64,000 bases of DNA. Origin: Kistimonas asteriae (GTDB lineage: Bacteria; Pseudomonadota; Gammaproteobacteria; Pseudomonadales; Endozoicomonadaceae). This document shows, in pieces, positions 30,674 through 41,090 of the stretch. The notes beneath the pieces were generated by a model. That model had not been told where the DNA came from, did no database searches, and worked only from the letters and a program-made list of their open reading frames with translations. Within the stretch, counting starts at the first letter, position 1. Each line of letters begins with the position of its first letter. The position numbers were made by a program, and so were the translations under genes. The stretch is taken from contig NZ_JAEVHF010000003.1 in assembly GCF_018263925.1 (NCBI RefSeq), forward strand, positions 269,788-333,787, read 5' to 3'.

Positions 30674-32143
30674 TCAAACCAGTACGACATCAAATTGCTC
30701 CTGCGAATAGCGGGGTTCCACCTGGAAACGGATGGTCTTGTCCAGGAACGCTTCCAGCTCTGCCACATTGTCCGACTCTTCATCCAGCAGCTGGTCCACC
30801 ACGGCTTCAGAGGCCAACACCAGGTAGGTGTCGTTCTCATAGGCCCGGGCTTCGCGCATGATTTCCCGGAAAATTTCGTAGCAGACGGTTTCAGCAGTTT
30901 TCAACGTGCCGCGCCCATTACAGGTCGGGCAGGCCTCACAGAGCGTGTTTTCCAGGGATTCCCGGGTACGCTTGCGGGTCATTTCCACCAGGCCAAGCTC
31001 TGATACGCCGGTAATATTGGTCTTGGCGTGATCCCGCTCCAGGTTTTTCTCCAGGGTGCGCAGGACCTGGCGCTGGTGCTCAACATCTTCCATGTCAATG
31101 AAATCAATGATGATGATACCGCCCAGGTTACGCAGCCGAAGCTGCCGGGCAATGGTCGTGGCCGCTTCCAGGTTGGTCTTGAAAATGGTTTCTTCGAGAT
31201 TGCGATGCCCAACGAAACCACCGGTATTCACATCAATGGTGCTCATGGCTTCGGTCTGGTCAACGATCAGATAGCCGCCGGATTTCAGCTCCACCCGCCG
31301 ACTGAGCGCCCGGTTGATTTCATCTTCCACACTAAACAGGTCAAACAGCGGTCGCTCACCGGTGTAATACTCCACCCGGCCATCCAGGTGTGGCACCAGC
31401 TTCCGGACAAACTTGCAGACTTTGTTGAACGTATCGAGCGAATCAATCCGGATTTTTTCAATGTCCGGCTCGACCAGGTCACGCATGGTGCGCAGATGCA
31501 GCGGCAGGTCTTCGTAAACGCAGTCCGGTGCCGTGGATTCCCGAATCTGCTCCTCGACCGTTGTCCACAGGCGATGCAGGAACAGGATATCCGCCAGCAG
31601 CTCCTGCTCACCGATACCTTCTGCTGCCGTGCGCAGGATAAAGCCGCCTTTATCATTCAGGCTTTCCTGCTCCAACAGCCGTTCCACGGTCTCCTTAAGG
31701 CGCTCACGCTCCTGGGGATCTTCTATACGCAGGGAGATACCGACATGGTTGTTATGGGGCATCAGCACAAGATAACGTGCAGGGATGGAGATATGAGTGG
31801 TGAGCCTGGCGCCCTTGGTGCCAAGCGGATCCTTCGTGACCTGCACCACCATGGACTGCCCTTCACGCACCAGCTCGACAATGCCCGGCTCCCCCGCACC
31901 TTCCGGACGGCTGTTGCGATCAAAGATTTCACTGGCGTGAATAAAGGCCGCTTTTTCCAGACCAATATCGACAAACGCCGCCTGCATGCCCGGCAGCACA
32001 CGGACCACCTTGCCCTTGTAGATATTGCCGACAATGCCGCGGTTACGGCTACGCTCCACATAGACTTCCTGCAGAACGCCGTTTTCAACCAGCGCCACAC
32101 GGGATTCCATGGGCGTGATATTCATGAGAATCTCTTCGCTCAT
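30674..32143 (-). CDS. rng: Ribonuclease G
   Basis: Endoribonuclease that processes the 5' end of 16S rRNA and degrades some mRNAs. It has 489 residues, the E. coli length. The S1 domain lies near residues 35-130 (GIVGNIYKGKVVRVLPGMQA), the catalytic core includes IIIIDFIDMED with its Mg-binding aspartates, and the zinc-link is CEACPTCNGRGT (about 416-427). It is preceded by maf and followed by yhdP, a conserved operon order. Confidence 0.96.
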   Translation of the reverse strand: MSEEILMNITPMESRVALVENGVLQEVYVERSRNRGIVGNIYKGKVVRVLPGMQAAFVDIGLEKAAFIHASEIFDRNSRPEGAGEPGIVELVREGQSMVVQVTKDPLGTKGARLTTHISIPARYLVLMPHNNHVGISLRIEDPQERERLKETVERLLEQESLNDKGGFILRTAAEGIGEQELLADILFLHRLWTTVEEQIRESTAPDCVYEDLPLHLRTMRDLVEPDIEKIRIDSLDTFNKVCKFVRKLVPHLDGRVEYYTGERPLFDLFSVEDEINRALSRRVELKSGGYLIVDQTEAMSTIDVNTGGFVGHRNLEETIFKTNLEAATTIARQLRLRNLGGIIIIDFIDMEDVEHQRQVLRTLEKNLERDHAKTNITGVSELGLVEMTRKRTRESLENTLCEACPTCNGRGTLKTAETVCYEIFREIMREARAYENDTYLVLASEAVVDQLLDEESDNVAELEAFLDKTIRFQVEPRYSQEQFDVVLV

Positions 32144-32314
32144 CCCTTTACATCCCCCAAACTTCTCGGATTCCAGGCATATTGACGAAGCCTGCCAGTA
32201 CCGGGGTATGCGTTATTATCGCTGAACATGGCAAGACAGGCTCACTTATTCTTGGTTAAACCCGGTGGATTTCCCGATGACGGGCAATACCCACACAGCT
32301 GATCAGTTCATTCA

Positions 32315-32908
32315 TTATTGCCAGTACGGCACGCCGACACAATCCAGCAGGTCAACGGTTTCAGCAATTGGCAGGCCAACGACCCCGGAATAGCTCCCCT
32401 GAAGCTCCCGTACAAAGACGCCGCCCAACCCCTGAATGCCATACGCGCCGGCCTTATCCTGGGGTTCACCGGTCTCCCAGTAACGGGCGATCTGCGCCTC
32501 AGATAATGGACTGAACAAAACCCGGGTGACACTGAGACGACTCTCCAGGCGTTCACCATCCGCAATTGCAACGGCAGACATGACCTGATGCTCGCGCCCT
32601 CCCAGCGCCGTCAGCATGGCCAAAGCCTCTTCACGGTCAGCCGGCTTACCCAGGATTTTGACGTCAACCACTACAGACGTATCGGCAGCCAGAACCGGCC
32701 GCTGTACTAACTGGCCTTGCACCATTGCCGCCAGTCCGGCCCGGGCTTTTTCGGAAGCCATCCGGGTAACATAGGTTTCCGGTGCTTCACCCGCTTTCGG
32801 TGTTTCATCAATATCGCCCGCCACCAGATCATAGAGAACCCCTATCTGGTCCAGTATCTCCCGTCGCCGGGGGGAGCGGGAGGCGAGGTACAGCGATACA
32901 GCACTCAT
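32315..32908 (-). CDS. maf: Maf-family nucleoside triphosphate pyrophosphatase (YhdE type)
   Basis: A 197-residue cytoplasmic pyrophosphatase that removes dTTP/UTP or modified nucleotides. The family motif LASRSPRRREIL is at residues 8-19, with the catalytic loop VLAADTSVVVD and the AYGIQGLGGVFVRELQGSYSG segment. The position between mreD and rng is that of E. coli yhdE, which suggests dTTP/UTP specificity. Confidence 0.92.
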   Translation of the reverse strand: MSAVSLYLASRSPRRREILDQIGVLYDLVAGDIDETPKAGEAPETYVTRMASEKARAGLAAMVQGQLVQRPVLAADTSVVVDVKILGKPADREEALAMLTALGGREHQVMSAVAIADGERLESRLSVTRVLFSPLSEAQIARYWETGEPQDKAGAYGIQGLGGVFVRELQGSYSGVVGLPIAETVDLLDCVGVPYWQ

Positions 32909-32946
32909 GGTGAAACCACCTTATTGTTCAGACCAATGCCGGTGGG

Positions 32947-33432
32947 TCAGACAATCCCGAACCGGCGTCGCAGACTATGCAGAAGCAAGGATAACCAGGG
33001 CCATAAAAGAGCACTGGTCACAGCGGGTAATACATAAATCAGGGATGGCTGGATATGGCCAATGGCGCTGTTTATCCAGAGGCAAGTCAACTGGTAGAGC
33101 CCGATGATCATCAGCACCATGAAGGTCTGTTGCCAGAGAGGATACAGCCGCAGTCGACGGTATGATTTGTGGGTGGCCATGGCGAGGATCAGCATGGCAA
33201 TGGCGTTCTGGCCCAGCACAACGCCCAGCATGACATCCATCAGCAGGCCAATACACCAGGCAAAGAACACCCCGTAATTCTGTGGCAACACCAGCAGCCA
33301 GAACATCACGGCCATGGCCATCCATGCCGGACGGGCCAGTGCCAGCCAGGGCGGCAGGGGAATAATACTGAGAACCGCTGCCAGCAGCAGCGTCAGCCAG
33401 ACCAGCCAGTGATGCCCGGTTCTATACATCAC
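32947..33432 (-). CDS. mreD: Rod shape-determining protein MreD
   Basis: A 161-residue inner-membrane protein with about five helices, part of the MreBCD elongasome. The family pattern includes a conserved Pro-rich early loop (IIPLPPWLALARPAWM) and FFAWCIGLLMDVMLGVVLGQNA. Its ATG overlaps the mreC stop by 4 bases (ATGA). It is followed after 38 bases by maf. Confidence 0.92.
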   Translation of the reverse strand: MMYRTGHHWLVWLTLLLAAVLSIIPLPPWLALARPAWMAMAVMFWLLVLPQNYGVFFAWCIGLLMDVMLGVVLGQNAIAMLILAMATHKSYRRLRLYPLWQQTFMVLMIIGLYQLTCLWINSAIGHIQPSLIYVLPAVTSALLWPWLSLLLHSLRRRFGIV

Positions 33433-34298
33433 CCTTCTCCTTCCGGCTTGTCAGCCTGCTGTTGTCGGGCTGCTTCTGCCGCCTCCGTGAAGACCAGCAT
33501 GACCAGACGCCCCTCATTCAACTGGGCGGCCGGCTTGGCAACGATCCGTGCAAACGGACGCCCCGTATCACGGGCCACCTCAGTCACGACCGCCACCGGA
33601 TAACCAAAGGGATATCGCTGCCCCAGGCCTGAACTCACCAGCAGGTCACCTTCCTGGATATCCGCCGTATCCGGTACATGCAGTAATTCCAGGTCATCCC
33701 CGCTTTCTGTACCGACGGCGATAGCACGGTAACCATTACGATTGACCTGCACCGGCACCCGGTTGTTACTGTCAGTAATCAGTAGAACACGACTGGTAAA
33801 CGGCGTCACTGAGATCACCTGCCCCATGACGCCATGGGCATCCAGCAGGGGCAGCCCCACATAGACATTGTCCGCAGAACCTTTATTGATGATGATCTGC
33901 TTGACCTGCGGGTCTGGGTCTATCCCAATAAGCTCCGCCACCGTCACCCGCTCTTCGACCACCTGGGAGGAATTCAGTAACTCCCTGAGCCGGACATTCT
34001 GGGCAGTCAGCGCAGCATATTTCTGCAGTTTCTGTTCAAGGATCAGGTTACGGGCATTGAGGCGGGCGTTATCCTCAATCAGACCGGTATGGGAGGAAAC
34101 AGCATCACTGGCAAGGGAAAAAAGGCGGGCAGGCGTATCAGCCAGCCACTGGATCGGCGTCACAACAACCCCGAGGTAGGACCGGGCCTGCTTCAGGTAA
34201 TCAAAACGATGGTCAACAAACATTAATACCAGGGACACGAGCATCAGCAGTGTAAATCGCGCCCAGATTGACTGACCTTTACGAAAGATAGGGTTAAT
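33429..34298 (-). CDS. mreC: Rod shape-determining protein MreC, apparent ATT start
   Basis: Periplasmic scaffold of the elongasome, linking MreB to the peptidoglycan synthases. It has one N-terminal helix, a coiled coil (about 75-115, LIEDNARLNARNLILEQKLQK) and two beta-barrel domains. The reading frame continues upstream of the first ATG (34244), which would cut into the membrane helix. The extension reads NPIFRKGQSIWARFTLL, matching the normal MreC start (E. coli MKPIFSRG...). The codon in the methionine place is ATT at 34296-34298, with AGGAG six bases before it. No ATG, GTG or TTG exists upstream in frame before a stop. The protein is then 289 residues. Confidence 0.88.
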   Translation of the reverse strand: MNPIFRKGQSIWARFTLLMLVSLVLMFVDHRFDYLKQARSYLGVVVTPIQWLADTPARLFSLASDAVSSHTGLIEDNARLNARNLILEQKLQKYAALTAQNVRLRELLNSSQVVEERVTVAELIGIDPDPQVKQIIINKGSADNVYVGLPLLDAHGVMGQVISVTPFTSRVLLITDSNNRVPVQVNRNGYRAIAVGTESGDDLELLHVPDTADIQEGDLLVSSGLGQRYPFGYPVAVVTEVARDTGRPFARIVAKPAAQLNEGRLVMLVFTEAAEAARQQQADKPEGEG

Positions 34299-34309
34299 GG
34301 AAAACTCCT
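34296..34309 (-). promoter_or_regulatory. Shine-Dalgarno and rare ATT initiation codon of mreC
   Basis: On the minus strand the sequence reads AGGAG-TTTTCC-ATT-AAC. The spacing of six bases is ideal. ATT starts are known for infC and pcnB in E. coli, where they limit expression through IF3 discrimination; a similar effect on MreC level is inference. Confidence 0.75.
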
Positions 34310-34459
34310 GACCCGTCGAGTCTTCTAGATAAATACCAAAGGACTGAATACACGACGAAACACGAACGTTGGGTGTTCACCGGACGTCATCCGTCCTTCC
34401 CTGAACCACGACAGCCGGACATCAAGCCCGGCTGCCAGGATCAACTATAACGCACGGAA

Positions 34460-35506
<1,047 letters not shown>

Positions 35507-35790
35507 TTACCCTGCACGGTCCGGGGGGAAAAACTGTTAAGCCCCGTTATATTTCATAAAACTCTAACAATGGCGGGAATGCCGTACAACCCGCAAAATA
35601 GGATAAGTATGCCTTGCATTTGCCGGTAAGGAAACGATATTGTCACGCAATTCACTATCCCGGCCGTTGCATCCCTTGAGATTCAAACGCCAACCCCCTA
35701 CATTAAGCCGATTAATTGCACTTGACCCGTTGACCCTGCACACGCAATCGAAGGGTTCGCTTATTTGTCACATTTCGGAGAATGATCCCT

Positions 35791-36078
35791 ATGGCGATTG
35801 ACCGCTCCACGATATCCAGTGTGGCGCATCTGGCTCGTCTGTCCATCAGCGAGACAGAGGCCCAGAAGACCACGGACAATATCGTGAACATCCTTGAACT
35901 GATCAACCGAATGCAGGCAGTGGATACCGACGGCGTCGAGCCCATGGCCCACCCGCTGGATGCGATCCAGCGCCTGCGCCCGGACGTGGTGACAGAAACC
36001 AACCAGCGTGAACACCTGCAGGAAAACGCCCCGGCGACGGAAGACGGCCTGTTCCTGGTTCCCCGGGTCATTGAATAA
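35791..36078 (+). CDS. gatC: Asp-tRNA(Asn)/Glu-tRNA(Gln) amidotransferase subunit C
   Basis: Small subunit of the GatCAB complex that corrects misacylated tRNA. It has 95 residues, begins MAIDRSTISSVAHLARLSISE, and has the C-terminal RPDVVTETNQREHLQENAP loop typical of GatC. The ATG at 35791 gives the standard length; an ATG three codons earlier lies only one base after GGAG and is unlikely to be used. It heads gatCAB. Confidence 0.93.
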   Translation: MAIDRSTISSVAHLARLSISETEAQKTTDNIVNILELINRMQAVDTDGVEPMAHPLDAIQRLRPDVVTETNQREHLQENAPATEDGLFLVPRVIE

Positions 36079-36140
36079 AGCGCCGACAGCAACCTGAACT
36101 TCCTGCTCCGGCATAACCTGTATTCACCTGAAACCAAGAC

Positions 36141-37592
36141 ATGCATAACAAGACATTAGCCGAACAGTCCCGCGCCCTGGCCGCCGGGGACATCACCAGC
36201 GAAGAGCTGACCCGCGCCTACCTGGACCGGATCCGCGACCTGGACGCCACCTACAACAGCTACATCACCGTCACCGAAGAACTGGCCATGAATCAGGCCC
36301 GTAACGCGGACACGCTGCGCGCCGAAGGCAAGGCGACACCGCTGACCGGTATTCCGCTGGCGCAGAAAGACATCTTCTGCACCGAAGGCGTGAAAACCAG
36401 CTGTGGTTCCAAGATGCTGGACAACTTCATCGCGCCTTACGAATCCACCGTCACCCAGAATTTCAAGGATGCCGGTGCCGTCATGTTGGGCAAGACCAAC
36501 ATGGACGAGTTCGCCATGGGTTCTTCCAACGAAAGCAGCTACTACGGCATCGTGCGCAACCCCTGGAACACCGAGATGATTCCCGGCGGTTCCTCTGGCG
36601 GTGCGGCAGCGTGTATCGCGGCACGTCTGGCAGCGGGCGCGACCGGTACCGATACCGGCGGTTCCATCCGTCAGCCAGCCTCCATGTGTGGCATCACCGG
36701 CATCAAGCCTACTTATGGCCGTGTTTCCCGCTGGGGCATGATCGCCTTCGCTTCCAGCCTGGACCAGGCCGGCCCCATGACCCGCACCGCGGAAGACGCC
36801 GCGATGATGCTGAACGTCATGGCCGGTTACGATCCGAAGGATTCCACCTGCGTCAACCGCGAAGTGCCGGACTACACCGCCGACCTGACCAAGCCGCTGG
36901 ACGGCCTGCGCATCGGTCTGCCGAAAGAGTATTTTGCCGCCGGTCTCGACAGCCGCGTCGAAGCCATCATTCGTGATGCCGTGCGTGAATACGAAAAGCT
37001 GGGCGCTACCGTCAAAGAAGTCAGCCTGCCCAGTTCCGACCTGGCGGTTGCGGCGTATTACGTTATCGCTCCGGCGGAAGCGTCTTCCAACCTGTCCCGT
37101 TTCGACGGCGTACGCTTCGGCTACCGCTGCGAAGACCCGCAGGACCTGGAAGACCTCTACAAGCGCAGCCGCAGCGAAGGCTTCGGTGGCGAAGTGAAGC
37201 GCCGTATCCTGGTGGGTACTTACGCGCTGTCTGCCGGCTACTACGACGCCTACTACCTGAAGGCTCAGAAGATCCGCCGCCTGATCAAGGACGACTTCAC
37301 CCGCGCCTTCCAGGATGTGGACGTGATCATGGGCCCGACCGCCCCGGCGCCGGCCTTCCCCATCGGCGACAAGACCGACGACCCGGTCGCCATGTACCTG
37401 TCGGACATCTACACCATCGCCACCAACCTGGCGGGTCTGCCCGGCATGACCCTTCCGGCGGGTTTTGTGGACGGACTGCCCGTGGGCCTGCAGCTGACCG
37501 GCAACTACTTTGATGAAAGCCGCCTGCTGAACATCGCGCACCGGTTCCAGATGGCTACCGACTGGCACGCCCAGACACCGGCCGGCCTGTAA
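36141..37592 (+). CDS. gatA: Asp/Glu-tRNA amidotransferase subunit A (glutaminase)
   Basis: Amidase-signature glutaminase that supplies ammonia for Asn-tRNA/Gln-tRNA formation. It has 483 residues. The Ser-cisSer-Lys triad is visible: Lys in PLAQKDIFC (about residue 76), and the Ser pair in GGSSGGAAA and [15 protein letters not shown]. Third-codon positions are GC-rich, which creates long spurious antisense frames. It is followed by gatB after 55 bases. Confidence 0.97.
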   Translation: MHNKTLAEQSRALAAGDITSEELTRAYLDRIRDLDATYNSYITVTEELAMNQARNADTLRAEGKATPLTGIPLAQKDIFCTEGVKTSCGSKMLDNFIAPYESTVTQNFKDAGAVMLGKTNMDEFAMGSSNESSYYGIVRNPWNTEMIPGGSSGGAAACIAARLAAGATGTDTGGSIRQPASMCGITGIKPTYGRVSRWGMIAFASSLDQAGPMTRTAEDAAMMLNVMAGYDPKDSTCVNREVPDYTADLTKPLDGLRIGLPKEYFAAGLDSRVEAIIRDAVREYEKLGATVKEVSLPSSDLAVAAYYVIAPAEASSNLSRFDGVRFGYRCEDPQDLEDLYKRSRSEGFGGEVKRRILVGTYALSAGYYDAYYLKAQKIRRLIKDDFTRAFQDVDVIMGPTAPAPAFPIGDKTDDPVAMYLSDIYTIATNLAGLPGMTLPAGFVDGLPVGLQLTGNYFDESRLLNIAHRFQMATDWHAQTPAGL

Positions 37593-37647
37593 CAGATTGA
37601 TTTTGACCGCCTGCCGACCCCGGCAGGACTGAAAAGAGGTTTACAAC

Positions 37648-39096
37648 ATGGAATGGGAAGCGGTCATCGGGCTGGAGGTACACGTCCAGCTCGCCACCAA
37701 GTCCAAGATTTTCTCCGGTTCGTCCACCGCGTTTGGTGCCGAGCCGAACACCCAGGCTAACGTCATCGACCTGGGGCTGCCGGGCATATTGCCGGTGGTG
37801 AATGAAGAAGCCGTGAACATGGGCATTCGCTTCGGTCTTGGCATCAATGCCAAAATCAACCAGCGCAATGTTTTCGATCGGAAGAACTACTTCTACCCGG
37901 ACCTGCCCAAGGGCTACCAGACCACCCAGCTGGATCACCCGATTGTCGGCGCCGGTGAAGTGGAACTGACACTGGAAGACGGAAGTCGTAAAACCGTACG
38001 CCTTCACCATGCTCACCTGGAAGAAGACGCCGGCAAGAGCCTGCACGAAGATTACTCCGGCATGACGGGCATCGACCTTAACCGGGCCGGCACCCCCCTG
38101 CTGGAAATCGTCTCTGAGCCAGACATGCGCAGTGCGAAGGAAGCGGTCGCTTACCTGAAATACATCCATACGCTGGTCTGCTACCTGGGAGTGTCCGACG
38201 GCGACATGTCCCAGGGCTCCATGCGTTGCGACGCCAACGTTTCCGTGCGTCCGAAAGGCCAGGAAAAACTGGGCACCCGCGCCGAGATCAAGAACGTCAA
38301 CTCCTTCAAGTTCGTAGAACGCGCGATCAACCATGAGATCGAGCGCCAAATCGACCTGCTGGAAAGCGGCGGCACCGTGGTGCAGGAAACCCGCCTGTAC
38401 GACGCCGACAAGGACGAGACCCGCTCCATGCGCAGCAAGGAAGAAGCCAACGACTACCGTTACTTCCCCTGCCCTGACCTGCTCCCGGTGGTGATCGACG
38501 ACGAACACCTGGAACGTATTCGCCAGACCATGCCGGAACTGCCCGCGGCCAAGCAGGCCCGTTTCACGGCGGAATACCAGCTGAATGAATACGACGCCAA
38601 TCGTTTGGTTGAAGACCGTACCACGGCCAACTTCTTCGAGCAGGTCGCGAAAAGCGGTGGCGACGCCAAGCTGGCGGCCAACTGGGTGATGGGCGAACTG
38701 GCCAGCCGCCTGAACAACGACAGCCTGACCATCAGCGAATCCCCGGTGAACGCCGAGATGCTGGGCGGCCTGATCACCCGCATCCGCGACAACACCATCT
38801 CCGGCAAGATCGCCAAGCAGGTGTTTGACGCCCTGTGGAGCGGTGAAGGCCAGAGTGCGGATGACGTGATCGAGAAGAAAGGCCTCAAGCAGGTGACCGA
38901 TACCGGCGCCATTGAAGCCATCATCGACGAGGTGCTGGCGAACTGTGCCGACCAGGTGGCCAACTACCGCGCCGCCGAGGAAAGCAAGCGTGGCAAGATG
39001 CTGGGCTTCTTTGTCGGCCAGATCATGAAGGCCTCCAAAGGCAAAGCCAACCCGGGCATGGTGAACCAGATTCTGAAGCAGAAGCTGGATCAGTAA
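37648..39096 (+). CDS. gatB: Asp/Glu-tRNA amidotransferase subunit B
   Basis: Kinase and transamidase subunit of GatCAB. It has 482 residues. The N-terminal cradle domain starts [22 protein letters not shown] and contains [16 protein letters not shown] and [13 protein letters not shown]. The C-terminal tail is the YqeY-like helical domain (from about residue 330). AAGAGG precedes the ATG. It is the last gene of gatCAB, before a terminator hairpin. Confidence 0.97.
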   Translation: MEWEAVIGLEVHVQLATKSKIFSGSSTAFGAEPNTQANVIDLGLPGILPVVNEEAVNMGIRFGLGINAKINQRNVFDRKNYFYPDLPKGYQTTQLDHPIVGAGEVELTLEDGSRKTVRLHHAHLEEDAGKSLHEDYSGMTGIDLNRAGTPLLEIVSEPDMRSAKEAVAYLKYIHTLVCYLGVSDGDMSQGSMRCDANVSVRPKGQEKLGTRAEIKNVNSFKFVERAINHEIERQIDLLESGGTVVQETRLYDADKDETRSMRSKEEANDYRYFPCPDLLPVVIDDEHLERIRQTMPELPAAKQARFTAEYQLNEYDANRLVEDRTTANFFEQVAKSGGDAKLAANWVMGELASRLNNDSLTISESPVNAEMLGGLITRIRDNTISGKIAKQVFDALWSGEGQSADDVIEKKGLKQVTDTGAIEAIIDEVLANCADQVANYRAAEESKRGKMLGFFVGQIMKASKGKANPGMVNQILKQKLDQ

Positions 39097-39106
39097 TTGC
39101 TCACTG

Positions 39107-39132
39107 TTTCCGGGCCGTCAACGGCCCGGAAA
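39107..39132 (+). terminator. Terminator after gatB
   Basis: A perfect hairpin with arms TTTCCGGGCCGT and ACGGCCCGGAAA around a 2-base centre, 10 bases after the gatB stop. The following bases are AATATTTCC, only partly T-rich. Confidence 0.75.
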
Positions 39133-39196
39133 TATTTCCTGATAGATTCCCCGCTAGTTCAACCTGCCCGAACACCCGCACGTTCCCAACCTGTCA

Positions 39197-40456
39197 TCAC
39201 TCCTGAAAGACGTTTTCCATACGACTGAGGAAGTACGACTGGCCGGTGAGAATCCCCAGTAAGGCATCCGCGTCCTCCACGGAGAGCACCTTGTTTTCAA
39301 GGATGGTGTGGCGGTATTCCTGCAGCGTCACGGCGGCCACCAGGAACGTGACATACTGCAGCCGTTCATCGTCTTCGAACCATTGCTGCAGGGCCTTGTC
39401 TTTTTCCCGTGAACTGAGATGCCGCGCCGAAGCCAGCAGCTCCTTCACCAGTTGTTTCGTTTTCGCCTGCCAGCTCTCATCCGCCAGGGCGTGCGCTTCG
39501 GCATAACGCTGCAAACCTTCCAGGTTGGCCTGGCGTTGTGGCGCCAGCCACTCAACATCCGCAGGACGATCCTCCTCACTGTAAAACCGCCGCCCTTCCT
39601 GCCAACGCTCGATGATGGAGGCCGGCATACGGGAACCCACGCCCCCCAGTTCAAACCAGACATCACGAATATGGATCGCCGTGCCCAGGCCAATGACATC
39701 CATGGTGCCGAAGATACCCAGCGGTCGCCCATAGACCAGCATGAACGCCAGATCGACCATGGGGTAATTGATCACGTCTTGTTCGGCCATATCAATGAAA
39801 TGCTCTTTAAGACGAAACCAGATCCGGTTGAAGGAGTGGCCGAGCTGATCGGGGATCGGTAGTGAGTCATTACTTAGCCGGAAAGACCGGATGCCAAGGC
39901 TTTCGTTAAACGCTACCACGGCATCTTTCGTTACCTGTGCGGTTGGTGAATCGTCCAGCGTCGCCACTTCGGCCGCCGCACTGTGGGGTGAGTAAAGGTG
40001 ATTGACGGCGACCCGCGTTTTCAGGGATTCCGGTAACTGCCGCGCCAACAGCGTCGCGGGAATGGACGAGGTATTACTGCCAACCGGCGCCGGGTTCTGA
40101 TGCTGTTCCAGCTGTAACACCGCCCTTGCCAGCAGGGCCTGTTTCACCGTCACATCTTCCGTCACCAGTTCCTGGACAAAGACGGCGTCTTGCCAGTGGT
40201 CATCCGTCACCTCATCAATAGACGACAGATAATGAACACCCGCACACCCCTTCAGCCGCTCGTGCGCCTGGGCCAGTTTGTCCGGATCAATATCCACGAT
40301 CACCAGGTCCAGCCCATCGCGGTATTTCAGCACCCGGTCAACAAACACACGCCCCGTTGCCCCATAGCCAAAGACAATGACGGTATCCGCCAACACCTCC
40401 ACTGCAAAGAGCAACAACCAGGCCACCGCCAGGCCCAGAACACCACGCCGTACCAT
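39197..40456 (-). CDS. Exported 3-hydroxyacyl-CoA dehydrogenase-like protein
   Basis: A 419-residue protein that starts with a Sec-type signal peptide (MVRRGVLGLAVAWLLLFAVEVLA) and continues directly into a Rossmann fold with NAD-binding GYGATGR (30-36). Family landmarks of 3-hydroxyacyl-CoA dehydrogenases follow: SNTSSIPA (127-134), VNHLYSPH (151-158, replacing HFFNP), then FNRIWF and PLGIFGTMDVIGLG, which match the C-terminal 3HCDH domain. These enzymes are normally cytoplasmic, so an exported copy is unusual and may have another role. The start at 40456 is supported by GAGG eight bases upstream. It is convergent with gatB; the substrate is unknown. Confidence 0.72.
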   Translation of the reverse strand: MVRRGVLGLAVAWLLLFAVEVLADTVIVFGYGATGRVFVDRVLKYRDGLDLVIVDIDPDKLAQAHERLKGCAGVHYLSSIDEVTDDHWQDAVFVQELVTEDVTVKQALLARAVLQLEQHQNPAPVGSNTSSIPATLLARQLPESLKTRVAVNHLYSPHSAAAEVATLDDSPTAQVTKDAVVAFNESLGIRSFRLSNDSLPIPDQLGHSFNRIWFRLKEHFIDMAEQDVINYPMVDLAFMLVYGRPLGIFGTMDVIGLGTAIHIRDVWFELGGVGSRMPASIIERWQEGRRFYSEEDRPADVEWLAPQRQANLEGLQRYAEAHALADESWQAKTKQLVKELLASARHLSSREKDKALQQWFEDDERLQYVTFLVAAVTLQEYRHTILENKVLSVEDADALLGILTGQSYFLSRMENVFQE

Positions 40457-40657
40457 AACCGCTACCTCGTTACCGTTTTCCGGTGAGCATCTGGAGGCTG
40501 AGTGTAGTTCACCGGTGAAAGCGGCTGCGGATAAAACAGTCTGTGGTGGTGGGTCAAAGGATAAAAGATAAAGCAAGGAACAACACACTAGTGCCATAGC
40601 CGAACGAAGGAAAATATGGTTATATCGTCCGCGATAAACGACAACGTAACCGTATAG

Positions 40658-40837
40658 CTAACGAGAACCATGCTTTGGCTGCCAGAAGGCTGCCAACATC
40701 TCCGGGCGGTAGCGTGCCAAGCATTTATGAAAACACATCGTTGTTACCATCAAACCATCCGAAATCTTGATCATCTCGTTAATTATGTTCTTAGACGTTG
40801 ACCTAGTTCGCCCATATAGAAAATCTCTAGATCTCAC
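40658..40837 (-). CDS. Possible small ORF or gene remnant at the island edge
   Basis: A minus-strand frame is open from 40861 to a TAG at 40658-40660. The first usable start is a GTG at 40837 (59 residues), with AGAAGG only two bases before it. The peptide looks protein-like towards its end (FHKCLARYRPEML, then AAFWQPKHGSR). I do not recognise it. It may be a remnant of a larger gene or a chance frame. Confidence 0.25.
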   Translation of the reverse strand: MRSRDFLYGRTRSTSKNIINEMIKISDGLMVTTMCFHKCLARYRPEMLAAFWQPKHGSR

Positions 40838-41002
40838 AACCTTCTGGTTAATATAATATATTCAAATATTTAATGACAAAATCTTGTTTTATGGGCACCT
40901 GATAAAAATACGGACTGACTGATAAATAACCGAATAACGAACCAAAGATATATCTTGTTGACATGCTGGTTTTTAAAGAACATTTAATTAATAAATAGTC
41001 TG

Positions 41003-41025
41003 TTATGCGAACTCAGTTCGTATAA
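41003..41025. repeat. 23-base near-palindrome at the left of the island
   Basis: TTATGCGAACT-C-AGTTCGTATAA: 11-base arms with one mismatch and a 1-base centre, 65 bases before the lipoprotein gene. The symmetry fits a dimeric regulator operator or a tyrosine-recombinase core site. It could also act as a short hairpin in the leader. Confidence 0.55.
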
Positions 41026-41090
41026 ACCTTTGTTAGGCGAAAAACACTCCAACACACCAAACAACTATTCAAAAAGCACAAGAGAAAACA

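Larger units (their letters stand above)
40457..41090. other. Intergenic boundary of the accessory island
   Basis: About 630 bases with no strong gene. From about 40740 the base composition turns AT-rich, which marks the left edge of the island. A small palindrome, TTCACCGGTGAA, lies at 40507-40518. The region also contains the minus-strand frame at 40658-40837 and the near-palindrome at 41003-41025 listed separately. No integrase gene and no tRNA insertion site are visible. Confidence 0.5.

Noticed and set aside
31028..32185. A 385-codon plus-strand frame antisense to rng
   Set aside because: It is a shadow of the well-supported RNase G gene, with no ribosome site and no recognisable domain.
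36156..37568. A 470-codon minus-strand frame through gatA, and a similar 317-codon one through gatB (37555-38508)
   Set aside because: Both are antisense to highly conserved genes with strong third-position GC bias, have low-complexity His/Val/Gly-rich translations and no family resemblance.
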